From Candidatus Bathyarchaeum sp. (lineage in GTDB: Archaea; Thermoproteota; Bathyarchaeia; Bathyarchaeales; Bathyarchaeaceae), in the NCBI GenBank assembly GCA_003096235.1, contig PIXT01000021.1:1-18443 (forward strand): a stretch of DNA of 18,443 bases. The letters run 5' to 3'. The translations under genes were made by a program, and so were the position numbers. The notes below the pieces were generated by a model. It worked only from the letters and a program-made list of their open reading frames with translations, was not told where the DNA came from and ran no database searches. Every line of letters starts with the position of its first letter. The stretch's first letter is position 1. Positions 5,498-13,400 of the stretch are shown one piece after another.

Positions 5498-7425
5498 GTG
5501 AGAAGCATTTTACAATAGCTTTGGCAGGAAACGCCAACGTAGGAAAATCAGTTATATTCAATCAGCTGACAGGTCTGCACCAGCATATTGGAAACTGGCC
5601 CGGAAAAACAGTTGAAAAAGCAGAGGGAACCCTACATTTCAAAGGCTACACAATAGACATCATTGACCTGCCTGGAATCTACTCGTTATCTACATTCTCC
5701 ATAGAAGAGCTGGTCTCACGGGAGTATATTGCAACCGAAAAGCCTGATTTGGTAATAAATGTTGTAGATGCTTCTCTTCTGGAAAGAAACCTGTTTTTCA
5801 CTTTACAGCTCATGGAACTGGAAACACCGCTACTTGTAGCATTAAACCAGATTGACATGGCAAAGAAAAAAGGGATTGTCATAAACTACGAGAAAGCAGA
5901 ACAGATTCTAGGAGTACCAGTTGTTCCAACCGTTGCAGTTAGTGGAAAAGGCGTGTCTGACATGCTGGAAACAGCTATCCAAGTCATCGAGAAAAAAAGG
6001 AAAACAGACCCCCTGAAACCACGGTACGGAAAAGAAATTGAAGAACGAATAGAAAAACTGGTCAAACTTCTCAACAAAGCACAGTTGAAGTACCCCGCTA
6101 GGTGGGTTGCAATAAAACTTTTGGACGAAGATAAAGAAGTAGAAAAAGATGTACTGCAAGTAAACCCAAAAATTGTGGCACTTGCTCAAAAGCTCAGAGT
6201 AGAACTTGAAGATATTCATGGTCATTCATGTCCAACTGTTGTCACTTCTGAAAGGTACCAAGTTGCAAGCAGGATTTCAAAGGAAATTCAGCATATAACA
6301 AAACCTCTGAAGACTCCGCCGCGAGAAAAACTACACACATTAACAACGCACAAAATTTTTGGCTACCCAATAATGCTAACTACGATAGTGGCAGTTTTTG
6401 TTGCAATATTTAGTTTCGGCGACTTCACATCTGCTCTTTTAGGCGACCTCTTTTTTGGTCTAAAGCCAGCCTTTGACAGCGTTCTTGGAACAGGAATTGT
6501 TGGAGAACTAGTTTGGGGCGGAATAATAGAAGGCGTTGTTGGAGGAATCACAGTTGCTTTACCGTACATTCTTCCATTCTACTTCATATTGTATCTATTC
6601 GAAGACTCAGGGTATCTAAGCAGAATCGCCTTTCTGATGGATAACCTAATGCACAAAATGGGACTGCATGGAAAAGCCTTCATTCCCGTAATGCTCAGCT
6701 TCGGATGCAACGTTCCAGGCTGTCTAGGATGCAGAATAATGGAAACAGCACGCGAGAGGCTACTAACAGCATTTGTTGTCACACTTGTTCCATGCGCCGC
6801 AACATCAGTCATCATTCTGGGATTAGTTGGAAACTTCGTAAGCATACAATGGGCACTAGCGCTCTACATAATTAACTTGGTCATCATTTTCGTTCTTGGA
6901 AGAATCGCATTCAAAGCACTACCCGGTGAACCAACAGAACTAATCATGGAAATGAGCGACTACAGAGTACCCCACATCAAAACAGTTGCCAAACAAACGT
7001 GGTTCAGGCTACGCGAATTCATAATCATGGCATTTCCCCTCATCATCGCAGGCAGCATTGTAATCAAAATCGCAGATATTGCAAACGTATTAGAACCAAT
7101 CGCCAATCTGGCAAGCCCATTAACAGTTGCTTGGCTTGGACTACCAGCTGTTACTGGAATAGCCCTAATCTTTGGGGTTCTACGAAAAGAGTTAACGCTG
7201 ATAATGCTTGCAACGTTGTTTGGAACAACAAACTTTGCTCAGGTCATGACTCCAGTTCAAATGATTGTCTTCACCTTAGTTGTCATGCTATACATACCGT
7301 GCATAGCCACTATAGGCGCCTTGGTCAAAGAATTCGGCTGGAAAAAAGCAACACTAATCACGGTGCTCGAAATCGCACTTGCTCTGCTTGTTGGCGGAAT
7401 AGCCTTCAGGCTACTCACAATCTAA
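5494..7425 (+). CDS. feoB: FeoB ferrous iron transporter
   Basis: 643 residues. The N-terminal G-domain has G1 G-N-A-N-V-G-K-S (12-19), the G2 threonine in G-K-T-V (T39), G3 D-L-P-G (58-61) and G4 N-Q-I-D (118-121), then a helical guanine-dissociation-inhibitor region (about 170-270). The membrane part (from about 285) carries two gate repeats with the characteristic F-G-C-N-V-P-G-C and P-C-A-A-T-S segments, L-R-K-E-L-T in the second half, and a final P-C-I-A-T motif. It imports Fe(II) across the cytoplasmic membrane with GTP hydrolysis. The length is somewhat below the 700-770 residues of many bacterial FeoB proteins, but all core elements are there. The gene overlaps feoA by four bases. Confidence 0.96.
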   Translation: MSEKHFTIALAGNANVGKSVIFNQLTGLHQHIGNWPGKTVEKAEGTLHFKGYTIDIIDLPGIYSLSTFSIEELVSREYIATEKPDLVINVVDASLLERNLFFTLQLMELETPLLVALNQIDMAKKKGIVINYEKAEQILGVPVVPTVAVSGKGVSDMLETAIQVIEKKRKTDPLKPRYGKEIEERIEKLVKLLNKAQLKYPARWVAIKLLDEDKEVEKDVLQVNPKIVALAQKLRVELEDIHGHSCPTVVTSERYQVASRISKEIQHITKPLKTPPREKLHTLTTHKIFGYPIMLTTIVAVFVAIFSFGDFTSALLGDLFFGLKPAFDSVLGTGIVGELVWGGIIEGVVGGITVALPYILPFYFILYLFEDSGYLSRIAFLMDNLMHKMGLHGKAFIPVMLSFGCNVPGCLGCRIMETARERLLTAFVVTLVPCAATSVIILGLVGNFVSIQWALALYIINLVIIFVLGRIAFKALPGEPTELIMEMSDYRVPHIKTVAKQTWFRLREFIIMAFPLIIAGSIVIKIADIANVLEPIANLASPLTVAWLGLPAVTGIALIFGVLRKELTLIMLATLFGTTNFAQVMTPVQMIVFTLVVMLYIPCIATIGALVKEFGWKKATLITVLEIALALLVGGIAFRLLTI

Positions 7426-7455
7426 AAAATACAAAAAAATAAAAAAGGCGGCGAT

Positions 7456-7493
7456 ACGCGCAAGTCTCTAACTTAGAGACCTTACGCGTTTTT
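7456..7493. terminator. Bidirectional hairpin terminator
   Basis: Between the converging feoB and redox operons, GTCTCTAA (7464-7471) pairs perfectly with TTAGAGAC (7473-7480), and outside it ACGCG (7456-7460) pairs with CGCGT (7485-7489). A T-run follows at 7489-7493 on the plus strand, and the A-runs at 7426-7446 become T-runs for the minus strand. It can end both transcripts. Confidence 0.75.
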
Positions 7494-7502
7494 CGGGCAC
7501 AA

Positions 7503-8699
7503 CTAAGTTTTTGTTACGATCTTCTTTGGATATGTTATCATTGTCCAGAATGGATAGCCTGAGATTTTCTTGGAAATCGACTTGGGTGTTATTGCGTTTG
7601 TTGGGCAGTAGTGGGCGCATGCTAGGCAGTGTGCACAATCGGTGCTTCCGAAGGGGTCGTTTAATCCAGTGATGGTGACGGTGTTGCTTCCTCTTCTGGC
7701 AAAGTTTATGACTTTTTGACCTGACAGATTGGCGCAAGCTCGAACACATCGTCCACACAGGATACAGCGGTTGGGGTCTTTGACAAGAACCTCGTTGGAA
7801 TCATCTACGGTTTCATTCTTTTTGGGAAGCTTGAATCGGTTTTCTGTGATTTTGTATCTGCGCATCCAGTAACGTATATCTCTACTTTGCTGTATTTCGT
7901 CTCCACATTCAGCGATAATCATCTGCAGAATCGACTTTCGAAGACTGGTTATTTCTTCGTCATCTGTTGTTACAATCATGCCTTCTTCGATCTGAGTGCA
8001 GCAGGATGGAATTAGACCTCGTTTGCCTTCAATCTTCACCAGACACATTCTGCAGGCTCCAATAGAACCTAAGCTGGAGTCGTAGCACAGATGTGGTATT
8101 CGTATTCGGTTAGCCGACAGCTCATCTAGCAGGTTAGCGTCTTTCTTTACTTCGAGAGGTTTGCCATCCACGGTTATGGTGATCTTTTCGGGGTTAGGCT
8201 GTTTGTCAGCATCAAAGAACTTGGGATACAAATTGAAAGTTTCTACTAGCTTGTTTAGAGTGTAACCTTCTGTTTCGGGAGCTAGACCTGTAGTGGGTAG
8301 AGGAGAAGTTAGGATTGGACCCTTTTTGTTGCTGAAGTTTCCGGAGCCAAACGTCTTCGCAGTTCCTATTACCTTCTTTTTGGGAAACACGGTTTTTACA
8401 CATTGATAACCAATTTCACATGTGAGAAGGATTATTGTGGTAGCATCGTTGAAGATGTCTTCGTGGGCTTTCTTGTGTTTCTTGGCGAGGTTAATCTGGC
8501 AGGATTCGCTTACGAGCTCCTTTTTGAGGACAGTGTAGCCATCTTCTTTTAGCAAATCTTCTAGGACAGACATCTTTTCCATTCCGGCGATGCCACAGTG
8601 CTTTACACACGTGTCACAGCTCCAGATTACAATTTTGTCGTCCGGGCTTAAGTTTCGTTTAAGTTCATCATATGATAAGGAACGAACAGAGATTATCAT
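7503..8699 (-). CDS. MetV-like domain fused to NuoG/HymC-like ferredoxin subunit
   Basis: 398 residues, last gene of the redox operon. Residues 1 to about 125 form a MetV-like (MTHFR C-terminal type) domain with C28, C31, C35, C67, C94 and C100. From about 172 a NuoG-type N-terminus follows: a 2Fe-2S domain (C205, C216, C219, C233), then a segment where the usual H-x3-C-x2-C-x5-C cluster is missing (only C265), then two 4Fe-4S motifs (C312, C315, C318, C322 and C355, C358, C361, C365). There is no molybdopterin or hydrogenase catalytic domain. It should relay electrons between the NuoEF-like pair and the MetV-like parts. ATG 8699 is preferred over GTG 8708: it forms an ATGA overlap with the gene before, has GAGGTG six bases upstream, and aligns the cysteines with the paralogue. 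Confidence 0.8.
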   Translation of the reverse strand: MIISVRSLSYDELKRNLSPDDKIVIWSCDTCVKHCGIAGMEKMSVLEDLLKEDGYTVLKKELVSESCQINLAKKHKKAHEDIFNDATTIILLTCEIGYQCVKTVFPKKKVIGTAKTFGSGNFSNKKGPILTSPLPTTGLAPETEGYTLNKLVETFNLYPKFFDADKQPNPEKITITVDGKPLEVKKDANLLDELSANRIRIPHLCYDSSLGSIGACRMCLVKIEGKRGLIPSCCTQIEEGMIVTTDDEEITSLRKSILQMIIAECGDEIQQSRDIRYWMRRYKITENRFKLPKKNETVDDSNEVLVKDPNRCILCGRCVRACANLSGQKVINFARRGSNTVTITGLNDPFGSTDCAHCLACAHYCPTNAITPKSISKKISGYPFWTMITYPKKIVTKT

Positions 8700-9178
8700 G
8701 CTGAGCACCTCACTTTGATTTTTTCGCCAACAAGTGGCTCTCCAGTGTTTATGCGGTATTCTTTGCCCATTTCGGATTCGTGATTCTTGTAGGGCATCAC
8801 TACTTTGAAGATTTCTTTGTCAGTATCAGTCAGAACCAAACCGATGTCTTCTGTGACCTGCACTACTTTCTTGTCAGCAAAGTTGCGGGTAAAGCAGGAC
8901 CAACCCGCAGAACAAGAAAGAACAATGATTGTGTTAGCTTCTAGATCGAGCTTTGCCTCTCTAAGGATAGGCTCTGAGCAAGCATACAGTATGACGGCTT
9001 CGTCGGTAACGTTGTAGCCATCACGTATTAGCCTTAGACCTAGTTCGTTGAGTTTGTTTATTCCACCATTTCCACAGGTTCTAGCACAAGTATTACAGCT
9101 GATTATAGCTATCTTGTCTTCTTTTTTGTCAAGTTTCTTGATTATTTCTTCATATTCCTCAATTTTTGAAAAGATCAT
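8696..9178 (-). CDS. MetV-like cysteine-rich protein
   Basis: 160 residues resembling the N-terminal part of MetV, the small subunit of acetogen methylene-tetrahydrofolate reductase: a hydrophobic strand, then S-C-N-T-C-A-R-T-C-G (C28, C31, C35), A-C-S (C67) and S-C-S-A-G-W-S-C (C89, C95). The C-terminal ferredoxin-like cysteines of full MetV are absent; one cysteine remains near the end (C158). The same cysteine positions occur in the N-terminal domain of the next gene, so the two are paralogues. They probably hold a metal or an Fe-S cluster. The ATG overlaps the nuoF-like stop by four bases (ATGA), and GAGGG lies just upstream, so it is coupled to the NuoF-like subunit. MetF itself is not nearby. 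Confidence 0.7.
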   Translation of the reverse strand: MIFSKIEEYEEIIKKLDKKEDKIAIISCNTCARTCGNGGINKLNELGLRLIRDGYNVTDEAVILYACSEPILREAKLDLEANTIIVLSCSAGWSCFTRNFADKKVVQVTEDIGLVLTDTDKEIFKVVMPYKNHESEMGKEYRINTGEPLVGEKIKVRCSA

Positions 9179-10449
9179 TGACAGCAGCCCTCCTCAAGTT
9201 TCACAGAGTTTTCACAAATCCTTCCAGCTACCTTTTCGATTGCACCAAAAGGACACGCCTCTAAGCAAGTTCCACATTTGATACACTTTGTTAGATCAAT
9301 AGTAGGTGTAGAGCCTTTTTCTCCTGAAATCGCCTGCACCGGACAACTTTTAACACACACCATACAGCCTTTGCATTTTTCGGAATCCATACAGTAGGTT
9401 ACAAGTGGTTTGCAGACTAACGCTTCACATTTCTTGGATTCTATGTGATCAGCATATTCTTTCTCAAAGTACCTAAGAGTTGTCAGTACTGGGTTTGATG
9501 CAGTTCTGCCTAGTGCACATAAACAGGCTTTTTGCATTACATCGCTGGTTTCTTTCAACAATTCTATGTCGTCAGCGGTGCCTTCACCGTTAGTGATCTT
9601 CTTTAAGGTCTCATGCATCAGCCGTGTTCCTATCCGTCCAACAGAGCATTTACCACAGGATTCAGCAGTTGTGAACGACAAAAAGAACCGTGCCATATCC
9701 ACCATGCAGTTAGTGTTATCCAGCACAACCATACCGCCAGAACCCATTATGGCACCTGCACTTTGAAGACTATCATAATCCATTGGCAAATCAAATCTGT
9801 CTACGGGAACGCAGCCACCGCTTGGTCCCCCAAGCTGAACAGCTTTGATGTTTTTGCCTTTTGGAGGTCCTCCAGCAATGTCATACAACAGCGTCTTTAT
9901 TGGAGTCCCAACTGGAACTTCGTAAGCTCCAGTTCTTGTTACAGCACCTGTTACACAGTACATCTTTGTTCCTTTACTTTTCTCGGTGCCCATTGCAGCA
10001 AATTTTTCCCAGCCTTCAGCCATGATTGTTGCTACATGCGCAAGCGTTTCAACATTGTTTATGATTGTGGGCATTCCCCAAAGACCCTTAACAGCCGGAA
10101 ACGGAGGTCTCTGGATAGGATTGGCTCTCTCTCCCTGTATTGCAGCGATCATTGCAGTTTCTTCACCACAAACGAACGCACCAGCACTCAGAAAGACTTC
10201 TATGTCAAAACAGTAACCGCTACCAAGAATATTTCCGCCCAAGAAACCTTTCTCTCTGGCGTCTTCAGCAGCTTTTAGCAATCTTTTAGCGGCTAACGGT
10301 TTTTCTGCACGCACAAACACAAAGCCCTTGTTTGCCCCGATTGTGTGCCCTGCTATGATTAAGCCTTCCAAGATTCTGTGAGGGTCAGATTCTGCCAAAA
10401 GCCGATTCATGAATGCTCCTGGGTCACCTTCATCACAGTTTGCGATCAT
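9175..10449 (-). CDS. NuoF/HymB-like NADH-binding subunit, C-terminal fragment
   Basis: 424 residues covering most of a NuoF/HydB-type subunit. It has the N-C-D-E-G-D-P-G-A-F segment (4-13) and A-G-A-F-V-C-G-E-E-T-A (89-99) for NADH and FMN, a SLBB-like middle, the N3 cluster region, and a C-terminal ferredoxin with two 4Fe-4S motifs (C359, C362, C365, C369 and C389, C392, C395, C399). The N3 motif, normally C-G-K-C-x-P-C, reads C265-G-K-C268-S-V-G271, so its third cysteine is lost; C309 and C311 follow. The frame is continuous with the N-terminal fragment through a TAA and 13 further codons. The ATG has no ribosome binding site and lies inside the conserved core, so it is not a natural start: this is the back half of a broken gene. 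Confidence 0.8.
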   Translation of the reverse strand: MIANCDEGDPGAFMNRLLAESDPHRILEGLIIAGHTIGANKGFVFVRAEKPLAAKRLLKAAEDAREKGFLGGNILGSGYCFDIEVFLSAGAFVCGEETAMIAAIQGERANPIQRPPFPAVKGLWGMPTIINNVETLAHVATIMAEGWEKFAAMGTEKSKGTKMYCVTGAVTRTGAYEVPVGTPIKTLLYDIAGGPPKGKNIKAVQLGGPSGGCVPVDRFDLPMDYDSLQSAGAIMGSGGMVVLDNTNCMVDMARFFLSFTTAESCGKCSVGRIGTRLMHETLKKITNGEGTADDIELLKETSDVMQKACLCALGRTASNPVLTTLRYFEKEYADHIESKKCEALVCKPLVTYCMDSEKCKGCMVCVKSCPVQAISGEKGSTPTIDLTKCIKCGTCLEACPFGAIEKVAGRICENSVKLEEGCCQ

Positions 10450-10488
10450 GTATTTTACATCGCTTTGCTGTTGTTTGCAGATGTTCCA

Positions 10489-11037
10489 TTATATCCAAGT
10501 TGGAAAACCTGCGCCTCCTCTGCCTCTGAGGTTTGCTTTCTTTAGTTCTTCGATTGTTTCTTCTGGGGTCATACTCAAACATTTTTTGAGTCCTTCATAG
10601 CCTCCAACAGCTACGTATTCATCTATTGATTCGGGGTTAATGATTCCAAAATTGCCCGAAAGCCATCTGACCTGATTCTTCCACACATCAAGCTCATCTA
10701 GAGAAGGAACACTTTCGCCGTCGATTTTTCCGGACCTGAATGCGTAAGCGCTTGAGTAGTCTTGATCTAAGTATTCGCGAATAATTTGTTCAACAATATC
10801 TGGGGTTACGTTAGCGTAAATCGTGGAGGGATATCCTTTCTTTGATAACTCAATCCAAGGATCAATAAAATCTAGCCCTACACAACCGACCGGAGTTACC
10901 TCAACATCTAAACCCATTGAGTCAACAACATGGTTTATACTCTGTAGAACTTCGTTAGCTCCTGCAGCAATTGTGCAGCTAGCCATTGGAACTCTGATTT
11001 TAAACCCTGTTTTACCATAGATTATTTCTTCTTGCAA
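10489..11037 (-). CDS. NuoF/HymB-like subunit, N-terminal fragment ended by in-frame TAA
   Basis: 182 residues: a thioredoxin-like N-terminus (about 1-90; C21 and C52, where the usual second cysteine of C-x-G-x-C is Asp), the linker typical of HymB proteins with [12 protein letters not shown], and the start of the FMN domain, G-R-G-G-A-G-F-P-T. In intact homologues this continues G-L-K-W; here it reads W-I-stop-W, with TAA at 10489-10491 in place of the lysine codon. Reading on in frame gives S-D-V-K-Y-M-I-A-N-C-D-E-G, exactly the family sequence. The TTG start overlaps the nuoE-like stop by 16 bases, with a GTGAT-like site upstream. Read as one gene with the downstream fragment, length would be about 620 residues, normal for the family. 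Confidence 0.75.
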   Translation of the reverse strand: MQEEIIYGKTGFKIRVPMASCTIAAGANEVLQSINHVVDSMGLDVEVTPVGCVGLDFIDPWIELSKKGYPSTIYANVTPDIVEQIIREYLDQDYSSAYAFRSGKIDGESVPSLDELDVWKNQVRWLSGNFGIINPESIDEYVAVGGYEGLKKCLSMTPEETIEELKKANLRGRGGAGFPTWI

Positions 11038-11588
11038 ACTATCACTTTTCGTTTTGGTTCACTCTCCTGTTGTTTGGCTTTTTCTTTATATTCTGCCAAA
11101 ATTTTCTTCAATGCCTTCTGGTCAACATGACCATAAAGTCGCTGGTAACTACCTGTTTTATCAGTGACCATAATTACAGGCGCTAAACTACAACATCCAA
11201 AGCATCTTGCAGCCTCAAGGCTGAAAACTTTGTCTTTAGTAAGATGTTGATCATGCTTCAAATCGAGAAGCAGTTTGAGATGCTCAAAGTTGTCTGCGTT
11301 ACCTTTTGCGTGGCAACCTGTTCCCATACATACTTGTATCACATACATTCCAGGAGGCTGAAGCCTAAATTGATGGTAAAATGTTGCAACACCATAAACT
11401 TCACTGAAAGAAACTCCCAGATTAACTGCGACTTGTCTCAAACTTTCTTTTGGTAAGTATCCATATCGTTCTTGAACTGCTTGAAGCACCTGAATTAAAT
11501 CCTTTCGAACAGCACCTGTTGTGATCTTCAAAACGAACTGCTTCAGTTCAGTCTCTGCCGTAGATGGAAGAACTATAGATTTCTGCAT
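11022..11588 (-). CDS. NuoE/HymA-like 2Fe-2S thioredoxin-fold subunit
   Basis: 188 residues. The N-terminal helical bundle has R-Y-G-Y-L-P (41-46), and the thioredoxin-like domain has the 2Fe-2S ligands C87-x4-C92 (C-M-G-T-G-C) and C129-x3-C133 (C-F-G-C-C), with A-P-V after them, all as in NuoE/HymA. The last 25 residues are a Lys/Glu-rich tail longer than usual. NuoE sits next to NuoF in NADH-linked complexes and carries the N1a-type cluster. It begins 27 bases after the GcvH-like gene, with an A-G-G-G-G-G-T stretch before the ATG, and its end overlaps the nuoF-like start, so the subunits are coupled. All four ligands are intact, unlike the neighbouring NuoF. Confidence 0.9.
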   Translation of the reverse strand: MQKSIVLPSTAETELKQFVLKITTGAVRKDLIQVLQAVQERYGYLPKESLRQVAVNLGVSFSEVYGVATFYHQFRLQPPGMYVIQVCMGTGCHAKGNADNFEHLKLLLDLKHDQHLTKDKVFSLEAARCFGCCSLAPVIMVTDKTGSYQRLYGHVDQKALKKILAEYKEKAKQQESEPKRKVIVCKKK

Positions 11589-11615
11589 TTGCTGGACCCC
11601 CTAGATTTTTCTGTA

Positions 11616-12152
11616 TTACAAAACCCTGAATGGAGATTTCTCTTGTTTTTCGAGCAATTTTTTGTATGTCTTCGCGGTGATGAGTTGGCTTAAATCACTT
11701 TTAGATTTAGGTGTAATAGTTACTATCCATCCATCATCGTAAGGACTGGCGTTTATGACGTCAGGGGTTTCCATTATCTGTTTGTTTATGTCAACTATTT
11801 TTCCGCTAATTGGGGCTATAAGATCAAACGCAACATACTCACAGCGCATATCATCAAGGTTTGCACATGGTCTTGCGTATATAGTGCCAAATACTTCTCC
11901 GACTTCAACGTCTTCACCGACTGTGGTGTTCTTGAAGATCTCTACTAGACCCACTTTTTCTCTTAGATGTTGTTGGGCATAATCTGTTACGCCAATTTTT
12001 TGATGACCTTCAACGGTATTCTTTACCCACATGTGAGTTTTAGTATAGTCTCTGTTAGTTTTAACACAGACTTCTTTGCCCTCACACTGGACAAGATAGT
12101 CGTTTTGGGCTGCATCTTCATCTGTTTTTAACATTGAAACGTTCTTGTACAT
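11616..12152 (-). CDS. GcvH-like protein lacking the lipoyl-lysine motif
   Basis: 178 residues, first gene of the redox operon. Residues about 36-150 have the glycine-cleavage H-protein fold: Y-T-K-T-H-M-W-V (36-43), G-V-T-D-Y-A-Q-Q-x-L (54-63), A-P-I-S-G-K-I (113-119) and N-A-S-P-Y-D-D-G-W-I-V (134-144). At the lipoylation hairpin, where true GcvH has E-S-V-K-A, the sequence is longer and reads A-R-P-C96 ... M-R-C104-E-Y-V-A-F-D-L, with no lysine. The N-terminal extension has C23 and C29. It therefore cannot be lipoylated at the usual place and is unlikely to serve in glycine cleavage; no gcvT or gcvP is present. A role within the NuoEF/MetV-like complex is inferred from the operon. Confidence 0.8.
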   Translation of the reverse strand: MYKNVSMLKTDEDAAQNDYLVQCEGKEVCVKTNRDYTKTHMWVKNTVEGHQKIGVTDYAQQHLREKVGLVEIFKNTTVGEDVEVGEVFGTIYARPCANLDDMRCEYVAFDLIAPISGKIVDINKQIMETPDVINASPYDDGWIVTITPKSKSDLSQLITAKTYKKLLEKQEKSPFRVL

Positions 12153-12187
12153 TTTTATCGTCTCAAGAATAGTAACATCAAAGAGGC

Positions 12188-12230
12188 GAGTATATACATT
12201 CTGTGATTAAAGTAACAAGGTATATATACC
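12188..12230. promoter_or_regulatory. Divergent promoters for the redox operon and the PhoU-family gene
   Basis: Two TATA boxes lie in the 120-base divergent spacer. TATATAC at 12191-12197 (read on the minus strand) would start the redox operon near 12168, some 15 bases before its ATG. The palindromic GGTATATATACC at 12219-12230 would start the plus-strand gene near 12250, ahead of its GGGAG ribosome binding site. Confidence 0.6.
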
Positions 12231-12272
12231 AACCACTACTGTAAATACAAATAAGATAAGAGGGAGAAAGCC

Positions 12273-13373
12273 ATGGAGTCCCGAAAAGTACAACGTGTTG
12301 GAGCCTCAAGCCTAGCGGTTTCACTTCCTAACGAATGGGTCAAAGAAGTGGGCTTGAAAAAAGGGCAACTAGTCTTCTTCAAAGAAGACGAAAGAAACAT
12401 ACTTCGAATAATGACCGCAGGACAAATAGAAAAACAGCCTGCTTCAACAGTTGAACTGAACGGAAACTTTTGTAAAGACCCAGAAATGCTAGGCAGAGCA
12501 CTAATGGGCGTATATTCCCTGGGGCATGACAGCATCAAAGTAGTTTCATCAAGCAGATTAACCAGCGAACAAGTGAACAAAATCAGGAACGTCACACGCG
12601 AACTGATGGGCATGGGCATCATGGAAGAAACACCGAATTCTTTGCTGATCCAATGCTCGATTGACGCAACAAAATTTCCAATAAATACTCTGCTTAGAAG
12701 GCTGTTCATAATTAGCTCAACAATGCACCGAGAAATGATAGATTCGTTGCCCAATTTTGATGTTGAACTCGCAAGCGAGGCAATACGTAGAGATAAAGAA
12801 GCATACACAATGTTTTGGGTAATAGTTCGCCTATTGAACAGCGGTCAAAGAGACAAAAGCGTAGCCAGCCAAATGGACATAGATAACCCATCTTTGATTA
12901 TTTGGTATCGCCTAATAGCCCAATATTTACGTCTCATTGCCGATTGGGCACATAAAACCGCGGAGAAAGTCGTTGCCTTAAACCAATCCAAAGAAAGGGT
13001 TGGAGAAGAATTACTACAAAAAATAATTGAAGTCAACGAACGCTCATATGGAATGTGCCACGAAGCAATAAACAGCTTCTTCTCAAGCGACATCCAAATG
13101 GCAAACAAAGCAATAGAAACATACCAAGAAATTCAGCGAACAGAAGAAATGCTGCAAGAAAGAGTGTGCAGTTCCGCTTATCTGCATGGAAAAAATTTTT
13201 CTGTAAGCAAATATTTCAAGGGCAAAAAACCGATAGAGGCTTGTGCCGTTGCTCAAATAAGCTTTCTTATTTGGGGTGCTCGAAGAATAGCTGAAATAGG
13301 TTCAGAAATAGCTGAAACTGCAATACATAGAGTCCTTTGTAAGGACACAAAGATGTGCAAAAGTCTGAAATGA
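12273..13373 (+). CDS. PhoU-family protein with AbrB-like N-terminal domain
   Basis: 366 residues. The first 47 are a SpoVT/AbrB-like swapped-hairpin domain (R-K-V-Q-R-V-G-A-S-S, then V-S-L-P-N-E-W-V and G-L-K-K-G-Q), typical of archaeal PhoU-like regulators. The rest is two PhoU-type helical bundles (about 120-230 and 235-350) with repeated acidic and hydrophobic helix faces. Such proteins are annotated as phosphate-uptake regulators, but no pst transporter is present here. Because it diverges from the redox operon across 120 bases, it may influence that operon; this is inference. The ATG is backed by AGAGGGAG. Four cysteines cluster in the last 70 residues, which is unusual but not a clear motif. 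Confidence 0.85.
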   Translation: MESRKVQRVGASSLAVSLPNEWVKEVGLKKGQLVFFKEDERNILRIMTAGQIEKQPASTVELNGNFCKDPEMLGRALMGVYSLGHDSIKVVSSSRLTSEQVNKIRNVTRELMGMGIMEETPNSLLIQCSIDATKFPINTLLRRLFIISSTMHREMIDSLPNFDVELASEAIRRDKEAYTMFWVIVRLLNSGQRDKSVASQMDIDNPSLIIWYRLIAQYLRLIADWAHKTAEKVVALNQSKERVGEELLQKIIEVNERSYGMCHEAINSFFSSDIQMANKAIETYQEIQRTEEMLQERVCSSAYLHGKNFSVSKYFKGKKPIEACAVAQISFLIWGARRIAEIGSEIAETAIHRVLCKDTKMCKSLK

Positions 13374-13400
13374 ACCCAGTCTAGACAAGTTAGTGCATAG

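Noticed and set aside
9613..10278. 221-codon open frame on the plus strand
   Set aside because: It is antisense to the NuoF-like gene, whose motifs are unmistakable, and its translation is rich in Cys, Ser and His without a pattern.
10449..11037. Natural split of NuoF into two subunits
   Set aside because: The break falls inside the FMN-binding motif, the second half has no ribosome binding site, and the frame continues with family-like sequence between the stop and the ATG.
12236..12808. 190-codon open frame on the minus strand
   Set aside because: Antisense to the PhoU-family gene and spanning its promoter; no family features.
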